Positions 1 through 5,531 of a stretch of 5,531 nucleotides of DNA are shown piece after piece (the stretch's first letter is position 1; every line of letters begins with the position of its first letter). Below the pieces are notes generated by a model. It was not told the origin of the DNA and did not search any database. It worked only from the letters and a program-made list of their open reading frames with translations. Position numbers and translations under genes: made by a program. The stretch comes from Candidatus Omnitrophota bacterium (GTDB lineage Bacteria > Omnitrophota > Gorgyraeia > Gygaellales > Profunditerraquicolaceae), in the NCBI GenBank assembly GCA_020052635.1, contig JAGVOR010000076.1:1-5531 (forward strand), read 5' to 3'.

Positions 1-318
1 ATTATTGCCACCGCCCTGGTTGATACCGGAAGCCGGATGGATGAGGTAATCTTTGAAGAATTCAAAGGTACGGGTAATATGGAAACGCAGTTGGACCGTA
101 ATCTTTTCCAGCGCAGGATTTACCCGGCGATCGATATTAAGCGTTCTAACACCCGCCATGAAGAACTCCTGGTTAAACCGGATGTATTGAGCAAGACCTG
201 GATCTTAAGAAAAGTTCTCAATGAATTGAATAATGTGGAAGCAATGGAGTTACTGATCGAGAAATTAAGCAAGACCAAGAATAATGAAGAGTTTTTGAAC
301 AGTATGAATCAGAAATAA
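1..318 (+). CDS. rho: Transcription termination factor Rho, C-terminal part (5' end outside window)
   Basis: The frame is open from base 1 and gives 105 residues ending in TAA. Rho is the hexameric RNA-dependent ATPase/translocase that ends transcription of untranslated RNA in the cytoplasm. The fragment begins [20 protein letters not shown] and continues FKGTGNME, a hallmark stretch of the RecA-like motor domain. From memory of the E. coli protein (419 residues), fragment residue 1 aligns with about residue 315. The DTGSRMDEV segment is then the R-loop that contacts RNA in the central channel, with Arg where E. coli has Lys326. The arginines in QRRIYPAID (fragment residue 39) and [11 protein letters not shown] (residue 52) match the ATP-site arginines 353 and 366. 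The C-terminal [10 protein letters not shown] and MELLIEKL helices are also typical. The C-terminus is intact; the RNA-binding N-terminal domain and the Walker motifs lie upstream. rpmE follows after 18 bp, a linkage common in bacteria. Confidence 0.97.
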   Translation: MIATALVDTGSRMDEVIFEEFKGTGNMETQLDRNLFQRRIYPAIDIKRSNTRHEELLVKPDVLSKTWILRKVLNELNNVEAMELLIEKLSKTKNNEEFLNSMNQK

Positions 319-336
319 ATCAAGAAAGGGGTTAAG

Positions 337-546
337 ATGAAAGAAAAAATCCATCCGAATTACAAAGAATGTACGATTGTTTGTGCCTGCGGAGAAACGG
401 TGCATACCCGTTCCACCAAGCCCAGTATCAGGGTCGAGATCTGTTCGAAATGCCATCCGTTTTTTACCGGCAAACAAAAGTTGGTTGATTCCGCCGGCCG
501 GGTTGATAAATTTGTGAAGAAATATGCCAAAAAACAAGCCAGTTAG
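337..546 (+). CDS. rpmE: 50S ribosomal protein L31, zinc-binding (C+) type
   Basis: This 69-residue protein has the usual length for L31, a small protein of the large ribosomal subunit that lies near the central protuberance and helps bridge the subunits. It opens MKEKIHPNY, close to the family start (M-K-x-x-I-H-P-x-Y), and contains [14 protein letters not shown] and the GRVDKF segment. The four zinc ligands of the C+ class are present: Cys16 and Cys18 (CAC) and Cys36 and Cys39 (CSKC). It is therefore the zinc-holding form and not the zinc-free paralogue made under zinc starvation. An extra cysteine is present at position 12. A purine-rich ribosome site (AAGGGG, 326-331) lies 5 bases before the ATG. 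The stop is TAG, the only one in this window. It lies between rho and prfA, consistent with a translation/transcription operon. Confidence 0.97.
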   Translation: MKEKIHPNYKECTIVCACGETVHTRSTKPSIRVEICSKCHPFFTGKQKLVDSAGRVDKFVKKYAKKQAS

Positions 547-571
547 ATCCCCTAATCGAGGATTGTAAAAG

Positions 572-1642
572 ATGTATCAGCCGTTAGAAAAAGCGCTCTT
601 GCGTTATCAGGAGCTCGAACAGCTTTTGGCAGATCAACAGCAGATTACCGACCGCCAGGCTTACAACAAGTTGGCCAAGGAGCTTTCGGATCTTAAGCCG
701 GCGGTGAGCCTCTACCGTGAATATCAGGATTTGCTTAAAGAGATCGCGGATTTAAAAACCGTGATGGCTGCTAAACATGATCATGATTTTATGGAGTTGG
801 CCTTGGCTGAACAGAAGGTATTAGCCCAGAGAAAAACGGGGTTGGAGCAGAAATTGGACAAAATCCTCGCCGGAGAGGATAAGGATGCCGGCAGGGATTG
901 TATTGTTGAGATCCGCCAGGGCACCGGAGGGGATGAAGCCGGGCTGTTTGCGGCTGACCTTTTTAGGATGTATTCGAAATATAGCGATAGTAAAAACTGG
1001 GTGGTGGAACCGATGTATTCCAGTGTTAATGAGGCCGGCGGGATCAAAGAAATTGTTTTTAGCGTTAAAGGCAAGAATGCATACCGTTGTTTGAAATTTG
1101 AAAGCGGAGTGCACCGGGTACAGCGGGTTCCGTCTACCGAAGCGCAGGGGCGCATTCATACCTCGACGGCAACCGTGGCGGTTTTGGTTGAACCGCAGGA
1201 GGTTGATTTGGTGATTGAGCCTAAAGATTTAAGGATTGATACTTACCGTTCCAGCGGCCCCGGCGGCCAGCATATGCAAAAGACCGATTCGGCGGTAAGG
1301 ATTACCCATCTTCCCAGCGGCACGGTGGTGGCCTGTCAGGATGAGCGCTCGCAAATCAAGAATAAAGCCAAGGCGATGCGGGTTTTACGCGCCAGGATTT
1401 TAGAGGTTAAAATAGCGGATGAAGCAAAGAGGATCTCCAGTGCCCGTAAGACCCAGATTGGCACCGGAGACCGCAGCGAAAAGATCCGGACTTATAATTT
1501 TCCGGACCGTCGGGTCACCGACCACCGGATTAATTTTACTTCACATCAATTAGAGGGAATTCTGGAGGGGCAGATGGATGAGCTTTTTGAGGCCTTATTA
1601 AAAGCCGAGGCAGAGAAAAAGAATGAATCCCGTCTTTCCTAA
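572..1642 (+). CDS. prfA: Peptide chain release factor 1 (RF1)
   Basis: RF1 enters the ribosomal A site, reads UAA and UAG, and triggers hydrolysis of the peptidyl-tRNA. The 356-residue length is normal for the family. Residues 1 to about 100 form the charged, helical N-terminal domain. Residues 111-122 ([12 protein letters not shown]) begin the PCRF core. The stop-codon tripeptide is P187-S188-T189 in [18 protein letters not shown], the P-x-T form that marks RF1 and not the SPF of RF2. The catalytic GGQ is residues 231-233, whose Gln233 would be methylated by PrmC. The conserved CQDERSQ lies at 255-261, and [15 protein letters not shown] near 306-320. Gln236 occupies a place where I expect the Asn of the GGQHVN motif. 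The ATG is supported by GAGGA (558-562) 9 bases upstream. The spacer from rpmE is 25 bp, so co-transcription is likely. Confidence 0.98.
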   Translation: MYQPLEKALLRYQELEQLLADQQQITDRQAYNKLAKELSDLKPAVSLYREYQDLLKEIADLKTVMAAKHDHDFMELALAEQKVLAQRKTGLEQKLDKILAGEDKDAGRDCIVEIRQGTGGDEAGLFAADLFRMYSKYSDSKNWVVEPMYSSVNEAGGIKEIVFSVKGKNAYRCLKFESGVHRVQRVPSTEAQGRIHTSTATVAVLVEPQEVDLVIEPKDLRIDTYRSSGPGGQHMQKTDSAVRITHLPSGTVVACQDERSQIKNKAKAMRVLRARILEVKIADEAKRISSARKTQIGTGDRSEKIRTYNFPDRRVTDHRINFTSHQLEGILEGQMDELFEALLKAEAEKKNESRLS

Positions 1643-1668
1643 AAAAGGCGAGGTGTAAAGACAAGCGG

Positions 1669-1710
1669 ATTAAGATTTAATGAGATATAGATAATTAAAT
1701 GATATTGAAT
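1669..1710. other. AT-rich, cytosine-free spacer with a small inverted repeat
   Basis: Within the 85-bp gap between prfA and prmC, these 42 bases hold no C and only six G. ATTTAAT (1675-1681) and ATTAAAT (1694-1700) are perfect reverse complements separated by 12 bases. There is no T-tract after a strong GC stem, so it does not look like an intrinsic terminator. I could not find a -35/-10 pair with good spacing. It may be a weak promoter or UP-like region, or simply eroded sequence; its role is unknown. Confidence 0.4.
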
Positions 1711-1715
1711 ACGAA

Positions 1716-1721
1716 AGAAGG
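1716..1721 (+). promoter_or_regulatory. Ribosome binding site that fixes the prmC GTG start
   Basis: AGAAGG lies 6 bases before the GTG at 1728. Upstream in the same frame there is no ATG, GTG or TTG before the in-frame TAA at 1692-1694. GTG 1728 is therefore the only well-supported start, although the protein it gives is short at the N-terminus. Confidence 0.7.
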
Positions 1722-1727
1722 TGCGGG

Positions 1728-2534
1728 GTGAACGAAGCTGAATTAGTCGTCAGCCATATTTTAAATTGCGACCGGTTGTCTTTATACTTAGATAAAGATA
1801 AATACCTGGATCAGGATCAGTCCGGTCAACTCTTGCGGATATTTAAACGCCGGATGCGCGGGGAGCCTTTGCAGTATATTCTCGGTTTAACCGAGTTTAT
1901 GGGGTTTAAGTTTAAAGTTGACCCCCGGGCGCTGATTCCCCGTCCGGAAACCGAGATCCTGGTTGATCAGGCTGTAAATAAATTAAGGCTTAATCATAAA
2001 ATTAAACAGCCAAGGGTCCTGGATCTGGGTTGCGGTAGCGGCTGTATTGCCGTAACGATTGCCAAATTACTGCCGCAAAGCTCGGTTTGGGCCCTGGATA
2101 TATCGGAGGCGGCTTTAGCTTTGGCGCAAGAAAATGCCGCTTTGCAGAAAGTAAATATTAAATTCCTGTGTTCGGATATTTTCGAGGCTCTTGAAAATCA
2201 AGCGGTAAAATTCGATTTAATTGTCAGCAACCCTCCCTATATCGGCCAGGGTGAGTTTAAGAATCTGTGTAAAGAAATTTCTTTTGAGCCGCGGATTGCT
2301 TTGGCCGCAGGCCAAGACGGATTGGATTTTTACCGTAAAATAATCGGCCGGGCCAGTTTGTATCTGAACCCTGGCGGATCTCTGGCGCTGGAGGTGGGCA
2401 GCGGGCAGGCAGAGAATGTTGCACGTATTTGTGCTCAGCATAATTTTAACGGGACGCAGATCATTAAAGATTATAATGATATCGCGCGGGTAGTGATTAC
2501 TCAATTAAAGGATTTTGATAAATGGATAAACTGA
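1728..2534 (+). CDS. prmC: Peptide chain release factor N5-glutamine methyltransferase PrmC (HemK)
   Basis: PrmC transfers a methyl group from S-adenosylmethionine to the Gln of the GGQ motif in RF1 and RF2, raising termination efficiency. The N-terminal helical release-factor-binding domain covers about residues 1-60 and includes RRMRGEPLQYILG (41-53). ALIPRPETEILVD (68-80) follows. The SAM-binding loop DLGCGSGCIAV is at 99-109, an acidic ribose-contact residue sits in ALDIS (122-126), and the catalytic NPPY is at 168-171, preceded by IVS. The start is GTG. The protein has 268 residues and begins directly at the helix MNEAELVVSHIL. Compared with E. coli PrmC (277 residues), about 20 residues before the equivalent D-A-E helix are missing. 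The SAM domain is complete, so activity is likely. The gene directly follows its substrate gene prfA and overlaps murA by 13 bp. Confidence 0.95.
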   Translation: MNEAELVVSHILNCDRLSLYLDKDKYLDQDQSGQLLRIFKRRMRGEPLQYILGLTEFMGFKFKVDPRALIPRPETEILVDQAVNKLRLNHKIKQPRVLDLGCGSGCIAVTIAKLLPQSSVWALDISEAALALAQENAALQKVNIKFLCSDIFEALENQAVKFDLIVSNPPYIGQGEFKNLCKEISFEPRIALAAGQDGLDFYRKIIGRASLYLNPGGSLALEVGSGQAENVARICAQHNFNGTQIIKDYNDIARVVITQLKDFDKWIN

Positions 2535-3784
2535 TTATCGAGGGTGGAGTTAAATTGAAAGGCGAGGTGACGGTCTCGGGAGCAAAAAACGCGGTACTGC
2601 CGATCTTGGCGGCCACTTTGCTTACGGATGAACCCTGTTTGATTAAAGGGGTGCCGAATTTACGCGACACTAACAGTATGCTTAAGATTTTACGCTCACT
2701 CGGAAAGTTTGCCGAATTCGATAAGGGTAAAGTGAGTATTGCAGCGGGTAAAACCTCCAGCTATATCGCCGAATATAAATTAGTTTCTACGATGCGGGCT
2801 TCTTTTTGTGTTTTAGGGCCGCTTTTAGGCAAATTGAAGAAAGCAAAAGTTTCTCTTCCCGGGGGCTGTATTATCGGAGTGCGGCCGGTGGATTTGCATT
2901 TGAAAGGTATGCGGGCCCTGGGAGCCCAGATTAGTATCGATTCAGGTTACGTGCTGGCCCAAGCTACTAAATTACGCGGCGCCTACATTTATTTAGGCGG
3001 AGTTTACGGTTCCTCGGTTTTAGCTACGGATAATGTGATGATGGCCGCGGTGCTTGCCCGCGGTAAAACGGTGATTGAGTCGGCGGCTTGCGAACCGGAG
3101 GTAGTGGATCTGGCAGAATTTTTAATTAAGATGGGCGCTAAGATTAAGGGGCATGGTACGCCGGTAATCGAGATTGAGGGGGTTAAGTATTTACAGGGGG
3201 CCGAACATTTGATCATCCCCGATCGGATCGAAGCCGGAACATTAGTTTTGGCATCCTTGATTACCGGCGGGGATGTTTTAATTAAGAATGTGCGTTATCA
3301 GCACCTGGGTGCTTTGATCGATAAATTGCAAGAAGCCGGAGCGAACCTTGAGCGTTCGGATACAGCTTTGCGGGTTAAGGGAGGTAGAAAATTAAGATCG
3401 GTAAACATTACTACTTTACCTTATCCGGGTTTTCCCACCGATATGCAGGCACAGATGATGAGTTTAATGTCGGTTACCCCCGGCATCAGCGTGATTACCG
3501 AAAAGATCTATCCGGACCGCTTTATGCATGTGGCCGAACTTAACCGGATGGGGGCGCAGATTCAAAGAGAAGGGCCGCATGCGATTGTCGAGGGGATTAA
3601 AAGTTTATCCGGGGCTCCGGTGATGGCTTCGGATTTAAGGGCATCCGCGGGTTTGGTGCTGGCAGGCCTGGCGGCGCGGGGAAAAACTTCGGTTTCCAGG
3701 ATCTATCATTTGGAGCGCGGCTATGAGTTTATTGAAAAAAAATTGATTAACTTAGGCGCTAAAGTTTGGCGAGAAAAAGAATAA
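2522..3784 (+). CDS. murA: UDP-N-acetylglucosamine 1-carboxyvinyltransferase MurA
   Basis: MurA moves an enolpyruvyl group from phosphoenolpyruvate to UDP-GlcNAc, the first committed step of peptidoglycan synthesis in the cytoplasm. The length of 420 residues is normal for this two-domain inside-out alpha/beta barrel. Lys22-Asn23 are in [17 protein letters not shown]. The catalytic loop [15 protein letters not shown] (113-127) carries Cys116, the equivalent of E. coli Cys115, and Arg121. Asp307 in YPGFPTD (301-307) corresponds to the catalytic Asp of the family, and [11 protein letters not shown] closes the protein. Because the fosfomycin-target residue is Cys and not Asp, the enzyme is predicted to be fosfomycin-sensitive. 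Residues 163-171 read GSSVLATDN where E. coli-type enzymes have a SVGAT motif. The ATG lies inside the 3' end of prmC with AAAGGA (2507-2512) 9 bases ahead, so translation is probably coupled to prmC. Confidence 0.98.
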   Translation: MDKLIIEGGVKLKGEVTVSGAKNAVLPILAATLLTDEPCLIKGVPNLRDTNSMLKILRSLGKFAEFDKGKVSIAAGKTSSYIAEYKLVSTMRASFCVLGPLLGKLKKAKVSLPGGCIIGVRPVDLHLKGMRALGAQISIDSGYVLAQATKLRGAYIYLGGVYGSSVLATDNVMMAAVLARGKTVIESAACEPEVVDLAEFLIKMGAKIKGHGTPVIEIEGVKYLQGAEHLIIPDRIEAGTLVLASLITGGDVLIKNVRYQHLGALIDKLQEAGANLERSDTALRVKGGRKLRSVNITTLPYPGFPTDMQAQMMSLMSVTPGISVITEKIYPDRFMHVAELNRMGAQIQREGPHAIVEGIKSLSGAPVMASDLRASAGLVLAGLAARGKTSVSRIYHLERGYEFIEKKLINLGAKVWREKE

Positions 3785-3786
3785 GC

Positions 3787-3819
3787 GGTCGATAGTCCAT
3801 CGTTTATCGACTATAGACC
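3787..3819. repeat. Inverted repeat with 7-bp periodicity between murA and trpG
   Basis: The arms GGTCGATAGTC (3787-3797) and GACTATAGACC (3809-3819) pair over 11 positions with one mismatch (3791/3815), around an 11-base loop. The same stretch also reads as degenerate heptamers, each starting with G at 3788, 3795, 3802 and 3809: GTCGATA, GTCCATC, GTTTATC, GACTATA, then GACC. It ends 1 base before the AAAGGAG ribosome site of trpG. No U-tract follows, so it is not a standard terminator. It could be a dispersed genomic repeat or a structure that tunes trpG translation; which of these cannot be told from one copy. Confidence 0.7.
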
Positions 3820-3820
3820 A

Positions 3821-3827
3821 AAAGGAG
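3821..3827 (+). promoter_or_regulatory. Ribosome binding site that decides the trpG start
   Basis: AAAGGAG is a strong Shine-Dalgarno match. It stands 6 bases before ATG 3834 but only 3 bases before the in-frame TTG 3831. The ATG also gives the family-typical start [11 protein letters not shown], so ATG 3834 is preferred. Confidence 0.85.
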
Positions 3828-3833
3828 CTCTTG

Positions 3834-4400
3834 ATGATTTTGATGATCGATAATTATGATTCATTTACCTATAATCTTGTCCAATATCTGGGAGAATTAG
3901 GCCGGGAGGTTAAAGTGTACCGCAATGATGCCTTAAGCCTTGAGGATATTAAAAAGCTTAAACCCCAAAGCATCGTTATTTCTCCCGGTCCGGGCAGGCC
4001 GGAGGCTGCGGGTATTTCCTGCGCCGCGATCAGAGAGTTTGCCGGCAAAATTCCTATTTTGGGAGTTTGCCTGGGGCATCAGGCAATCGGTTATACTTTC
4101 GGCGCTAAAATTATTCAAGCCAAAAGGCTGATGCACGGTAAAACCTCGAAAATTTACCATAACCAGCAGGATATTTTTAAGCATATCCCCAATCCTTTTG
4201 CGGCTACCCGTTACCACTCTTTATTGGTGGATAAGAACGGTTTGCCCAGCTGCCTGGAGGTAACCGCGCAAACCCGGGAAGGAGAGATCATGGGGCTTAA
4301 ACATCAGGCCTATCCCTTGTTCGGAGTGCAGTTCCACCCGGAGTCGATATTGACCAAAAGCGGGAAAACCTTATTGGGAAATTTTATTCGGATAAAATGA
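3834..4400 (+). CDS. trpG: Anthranilate synthase glutamine amidotransferase subunit (TrpG/PabA family)
   Basis: This class I glutamine amidotransferase releases ammonia from glutamine and passes it to a chorismate-binding partner (TrpE for anthranilate, or PabB for aminodeoxychorismate). The 188-residue length is standard for a free-standing subunit. Visible motifs are [15 protein letters not shown] (5-19), the oxyanion-region SPGPGRP (50-56), the nucleophile Cys79 in [14 protein letters not shown] (101-104), RYHSL (126-130), and the His168/Glu170 pair in GVQFHPES. The full Cys-His-Glu triad is therefore present. The sequence alone cannot separate TrpG from PabA, and many bacteria use one protein for both. 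The overlap with trpD argues for a main role in tryptophan synthesis. No trpE lies immediately upstream; the 46 bp before the gene hold only the inverted repeat and the ribosome site. The TGA stop overlaps the trpD ATG (ATGA). Confidence 0.95.
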   Translation: MILMIDNYDSFTYNLVQYLGELGREVKVYRNDALSLEDIKKLKPQSIVISPGPGRPEAAGISCAAIREFAGKIPILGVCLGHQAIGYTFGAKIIQAKRLMHGKTSKIYHNQQDIFKHIPNPFAATRYHSLLVDKNGLPSCLEVTAQTREGEIMGLKHQAYPLFGVQFHPESILTKSGKTLLGNFIRIK

Positions 4401-5413
4401 TCAAAGATTTGATTAGGCGTTTACTGGAAAAAAAGGACCTTACCCCGCAGGAGATGGAGCAGGTGATGCAGGAGATCTTAAGCGGCACGGTTGATACCGC
4501 CGACATTATCGCCTTTTTGACTTCGTTGAACGAAAAAGGTGAAACGGTCGGCGAAATTACTGCGGCGGTCAATGTGATGTTGAAATATGTTGAGCCGATT
4601 ATCGTGGATAAGCCCAATATCTTGGATACCTGCGGGACCGGAGGAGACAAAAAGGGGACCTTTAATATTTCTACGGTTGCGGCGCTGGTGGCCAGCGGGG
4701 CGGATATAACGGTAGCCAAACACGGCAACCGTTCTGTTTCGGGTAAATGCGGTTCAGCCGATATCCTGGAGGCTTTAGGGGTCAAGATCGATATGGACGC
4801 TGCCAGGATCAAAAAATGCCTGGAGGAGATCGGGATCGCTTTTTTGTTTGCCCCTAAACTGCATTTGGCGATGCGCTACGTGATGCCGGCCAGAAAACAG
4901 ATCGCCCAAAAAACAATTTTTAATATGCTGGGGCCATTGATTAATCCGGCCCGGGCGACTAATCAGTTGATCGGGGTTTACGCAAAAAGCTGGGTGAGGC
5001 CGCTGGCGGAAGTTTTGCGTAATTTGGGTTCGGACCATATTCTGGTAGTGCACGGCGCCGATGGCTTAGATGAGATTACTACTTGCGAGCGTACTTTTGT
5101 TACCGAGGTAGCCGGACGGATCATTAAAGATTACGAAATTAACCCGGAGGATTTTGGTTTTAAGCGGGCCGTTTTATCGGATTTACTGGGCGGTTCAATC
5201 GAAGAGAATGTAAGTATTGTCCGGGAGATATTAACCGGTAAACCCGGCCCCCGTCGGGATGTGGTTTTATTTAATGCGGGTTGCGCGATATACGCGGCGA
5301 ATAAGACGGATACGATTCTCAAAGGCATCGAGCTTGCCAAAAAATCCATTGATTCGGGAGCAGCCTACGAAAAACTTAAATTATTAAAGGAGTATTCGCA
5401 AGCAGATGCCTAA
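4397..5413 (+). CDS. trpD: Anthranilate phosphoribosyltransferase
   Basis: TrpD joins anthranilate to PRPP to give phosphoribosylanthranilate, the second step of the tryptophan branch. The 338 residues are typical of a monofunctional enzyme. The N-terminal helical domain (about 1-70) is followed by the PRPP loop [17 protein letters not shown] (77-93, GTGGD at 80-84), the [15 protein letters not shown] stretch (108-122), and EALG. Next come VMPARKQ (162-168), with Arg166 near the anthranilate site, [13 protein letters not shown] (173-185), and the metal-binding Asp225-Glu226 in DGLDEIT. Position 172 is Lys where many family members have Arg before TIFN, a mild change. The gene begins in the ATGA overlap with trpG and has only a weak ribosome site (GGA, 4390-4392), so translation probably depends on ribosomes finishing trpG. 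Its 3' end overlaps trpC by 8 bp. Confidence 0.98.
   Translation: MIKDLIRRLLEKKDLTPQEMEQVMQEILSGTVDTADIIAFLTSLNEKGETVGEITAAVNVMLKYVEPIIVDKPNILDTCGTGGDKKGTFNISTVAALVASGADITVAKHGNRSVSGKCGSADILEALGVKIDMDAARIKKCLEEIGIAFLFAPKLHLAMRYVMPARKQIAQKTIFNMLGPLINPARATNQLIGVYAKSWVRPLAEVLRNLGSDHILVVHGADGLDEITTCERTFVTEVAGRIIKDYEINPEDFGFKRAVLSDLLGGSIEENVSIVREILTGKPGPRRDVVLFNAGCAIYAANKTDTILKGIELAKKSIDSGAAYEKLKLLKEYSQADA
5386..5392 (+). promoter_or_regulatory. Ribosome binding site for trpC, inside trpD, with long spacing
   Basis: AAAGGAG is strong but lies 13 bases before the trpC ATG at 5406, longer than the usual 5-9. No better in-frame start is closer. The start therefore probably also relies on re-initiation by ribosomes ending trpD at 5413. 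Confidence 0.55.
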
Positions 5414-5531
5414 AACCGACGTTTTGAAGCAAATTGTGGCAAAGAAAAAGGAACGGATCTTATTGGCGAAACAGCAGCTTAGCCAGGAGGAGCTGGTAGC
5501 TAAGCTGGCAGGGTTACCTGCCACCCGCCCC
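5406..5531 (+). CDS. trpC: Indole-3-glycerol-phosphate synthase, N-terminal part (3' end outside window)
   Basis: The frame is open from ATG 5406 to the window end and gives 42 residues. It begins [20 protein letters not shown] and ends GLPATRP. This is the N-terminal pattern of TrpC: a short helix of the form (I/V)LxxIVxxKxxE, followed by a charged helix and a P-x-x-R-P turn before the barrel core. TrpC closes the ring of the carboxyphenylamino-deoxyribulose phosphate to make indole-3-glycerol phosphate, two steps after TrpD. The catalytic residues lie beyond the window, so the call rests on the N-terminal pattern and on the trpG-trpD-trpC order. The gene overlaps trpD by 8 bp. Whether it is fused to TrpF, as in enterobacteria, cannot be seen. 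Confidence 0.85.
   Translation, partial: MPKTDVLKQIVAKKKERILLAKQQLSQEELVAKLAGLPATRP

Noticed and set aside
265..537. Antisense 90-residue frame covering the rho end and rpmE.
   Set aside because: It is the complement of two conserved genes, and its hydrophobic look arises from the lysine-rich L31 codons read backwards.
547..563. Short inverted repeat ATCC/GGAT around the prfA ribosome site as a translational switch.
   Set aside because: Only four outer pairs plus one inner pair after a mismatch; too weak to claim as a regulatory structure.
781..1159. Antisense open frames within prfA (and similar ones inside prmC, murA, trpG and trpD).
   Set aside because: They lie wholly opposite well-identified conserved genes, show no recognisable domain and have low-plausibility compositions; they are shadows of the sense genes.
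1631..1650. Small hairpin across the prfA stop codon (CGTCTTT pairing with AAAGGCG around a 6-base loop) as a possible terminator.
   Set aside because: The stem has only 7 pairs including a G-T pair, is AT-rich, overlaps coding sequence and is followed by AGGTGTAAAG with no T-tract.
3789..3817. Promoter-like pair TCGATA (3789-3794) and TATAGA (3812-3817) with 17-bp spacing before trpG.
   Set aside because: Each box matches the sigma-70 consensus at only four of six positions, both lie inside the inverted repeat, and the predicted transcript start would fall in the trpG ribosome site.
3831..3836. TTG at 3831 as the trpG start.
   Set aside because: It would sit only 3 bases after AAAGGAG and add a Met not typical of the family; ATG 3834 has better spacing and the usual [11 protein letters not shown] start.

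Overview
This window is an ordinary, tightly packed bacterial chromosome segment. Eight genes all lie on the + strand: rho (C-terminal part) - rpmE - prfA - prmC - murA - trpG - trpD - trpC (N-terminal part). No RNA gene, CRISPR array, insertion sequence or phage gene is visible. Every antisense or out-of-frame reading frame is a shadow of one of these eight genes. I do not find an undescribed biological system here. The most unusual item is a short heptamer-periodic inverted repeat between murA and trpG.

Organism: a free-living or at least peptidoglycan-making bacterium with a standard code. TAA, TAG and TGA are all used as stops here (TAA for rho, prfA, murA and trpD; TAG for rpmE; TGA for prmC and trpG). 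The order rho-rpmE-prfA-prmC-murA is, from general knowledge, a conserved neighbourhood in several deep bacterial groups, including Deltaproteobacteria-like lineages and Omnitrophota-type candidate phyla. The intermediate base composition, the sequence style of MurA and RF1, and the degenerate heptamer repeat make me lean towards a Candidatus Omnitrophota-like or related genome. This is inference and not secure.

Layout: positions 1-546 hold the end of transcription terminator Rho and zinc-ribbon ribosomal protein L31. Positions 572-2534 hold release factor 1 and PrmC, the methyltransferase that modifies the GGQ glutamine of release factors, so a substrate and its enzyme sit side by side. An 85-bp, very AT-rich spacer (1643-1727) separates them. 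It is the longest spacer in the window, and it precedes a PrmC that looks about 20 residues short at its N-terminus. murA (2522-3784), the first committed step of peptidoglycan synthesis, overlaps prmC by 13 bp.

A 46-bp spacer carrying the heptamer inverted repeat then leads into a tryptophan block. In it, trpG (glutamine amidotransferase subunit of anthranilate synthase), trpD (anthranilate phosphoribosyltransferase) and trpC (indole-3-glycerol-phosphate synthase) are joined by 4-bp and 8-bp overlaps, which suggests translational coupling. TrpG supplies ammonia for anthranilate, TrpD adds the phosphoribosyl group, and TrpC closes the indole ring. The TrpE partner is not between murA and trpG and must be encoded elsewhere. 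Spacing and overlaps suggest that most or all of the window could be read as one transcript, but no convincing promoter or intrinsic terminator is visible to prove or break this.
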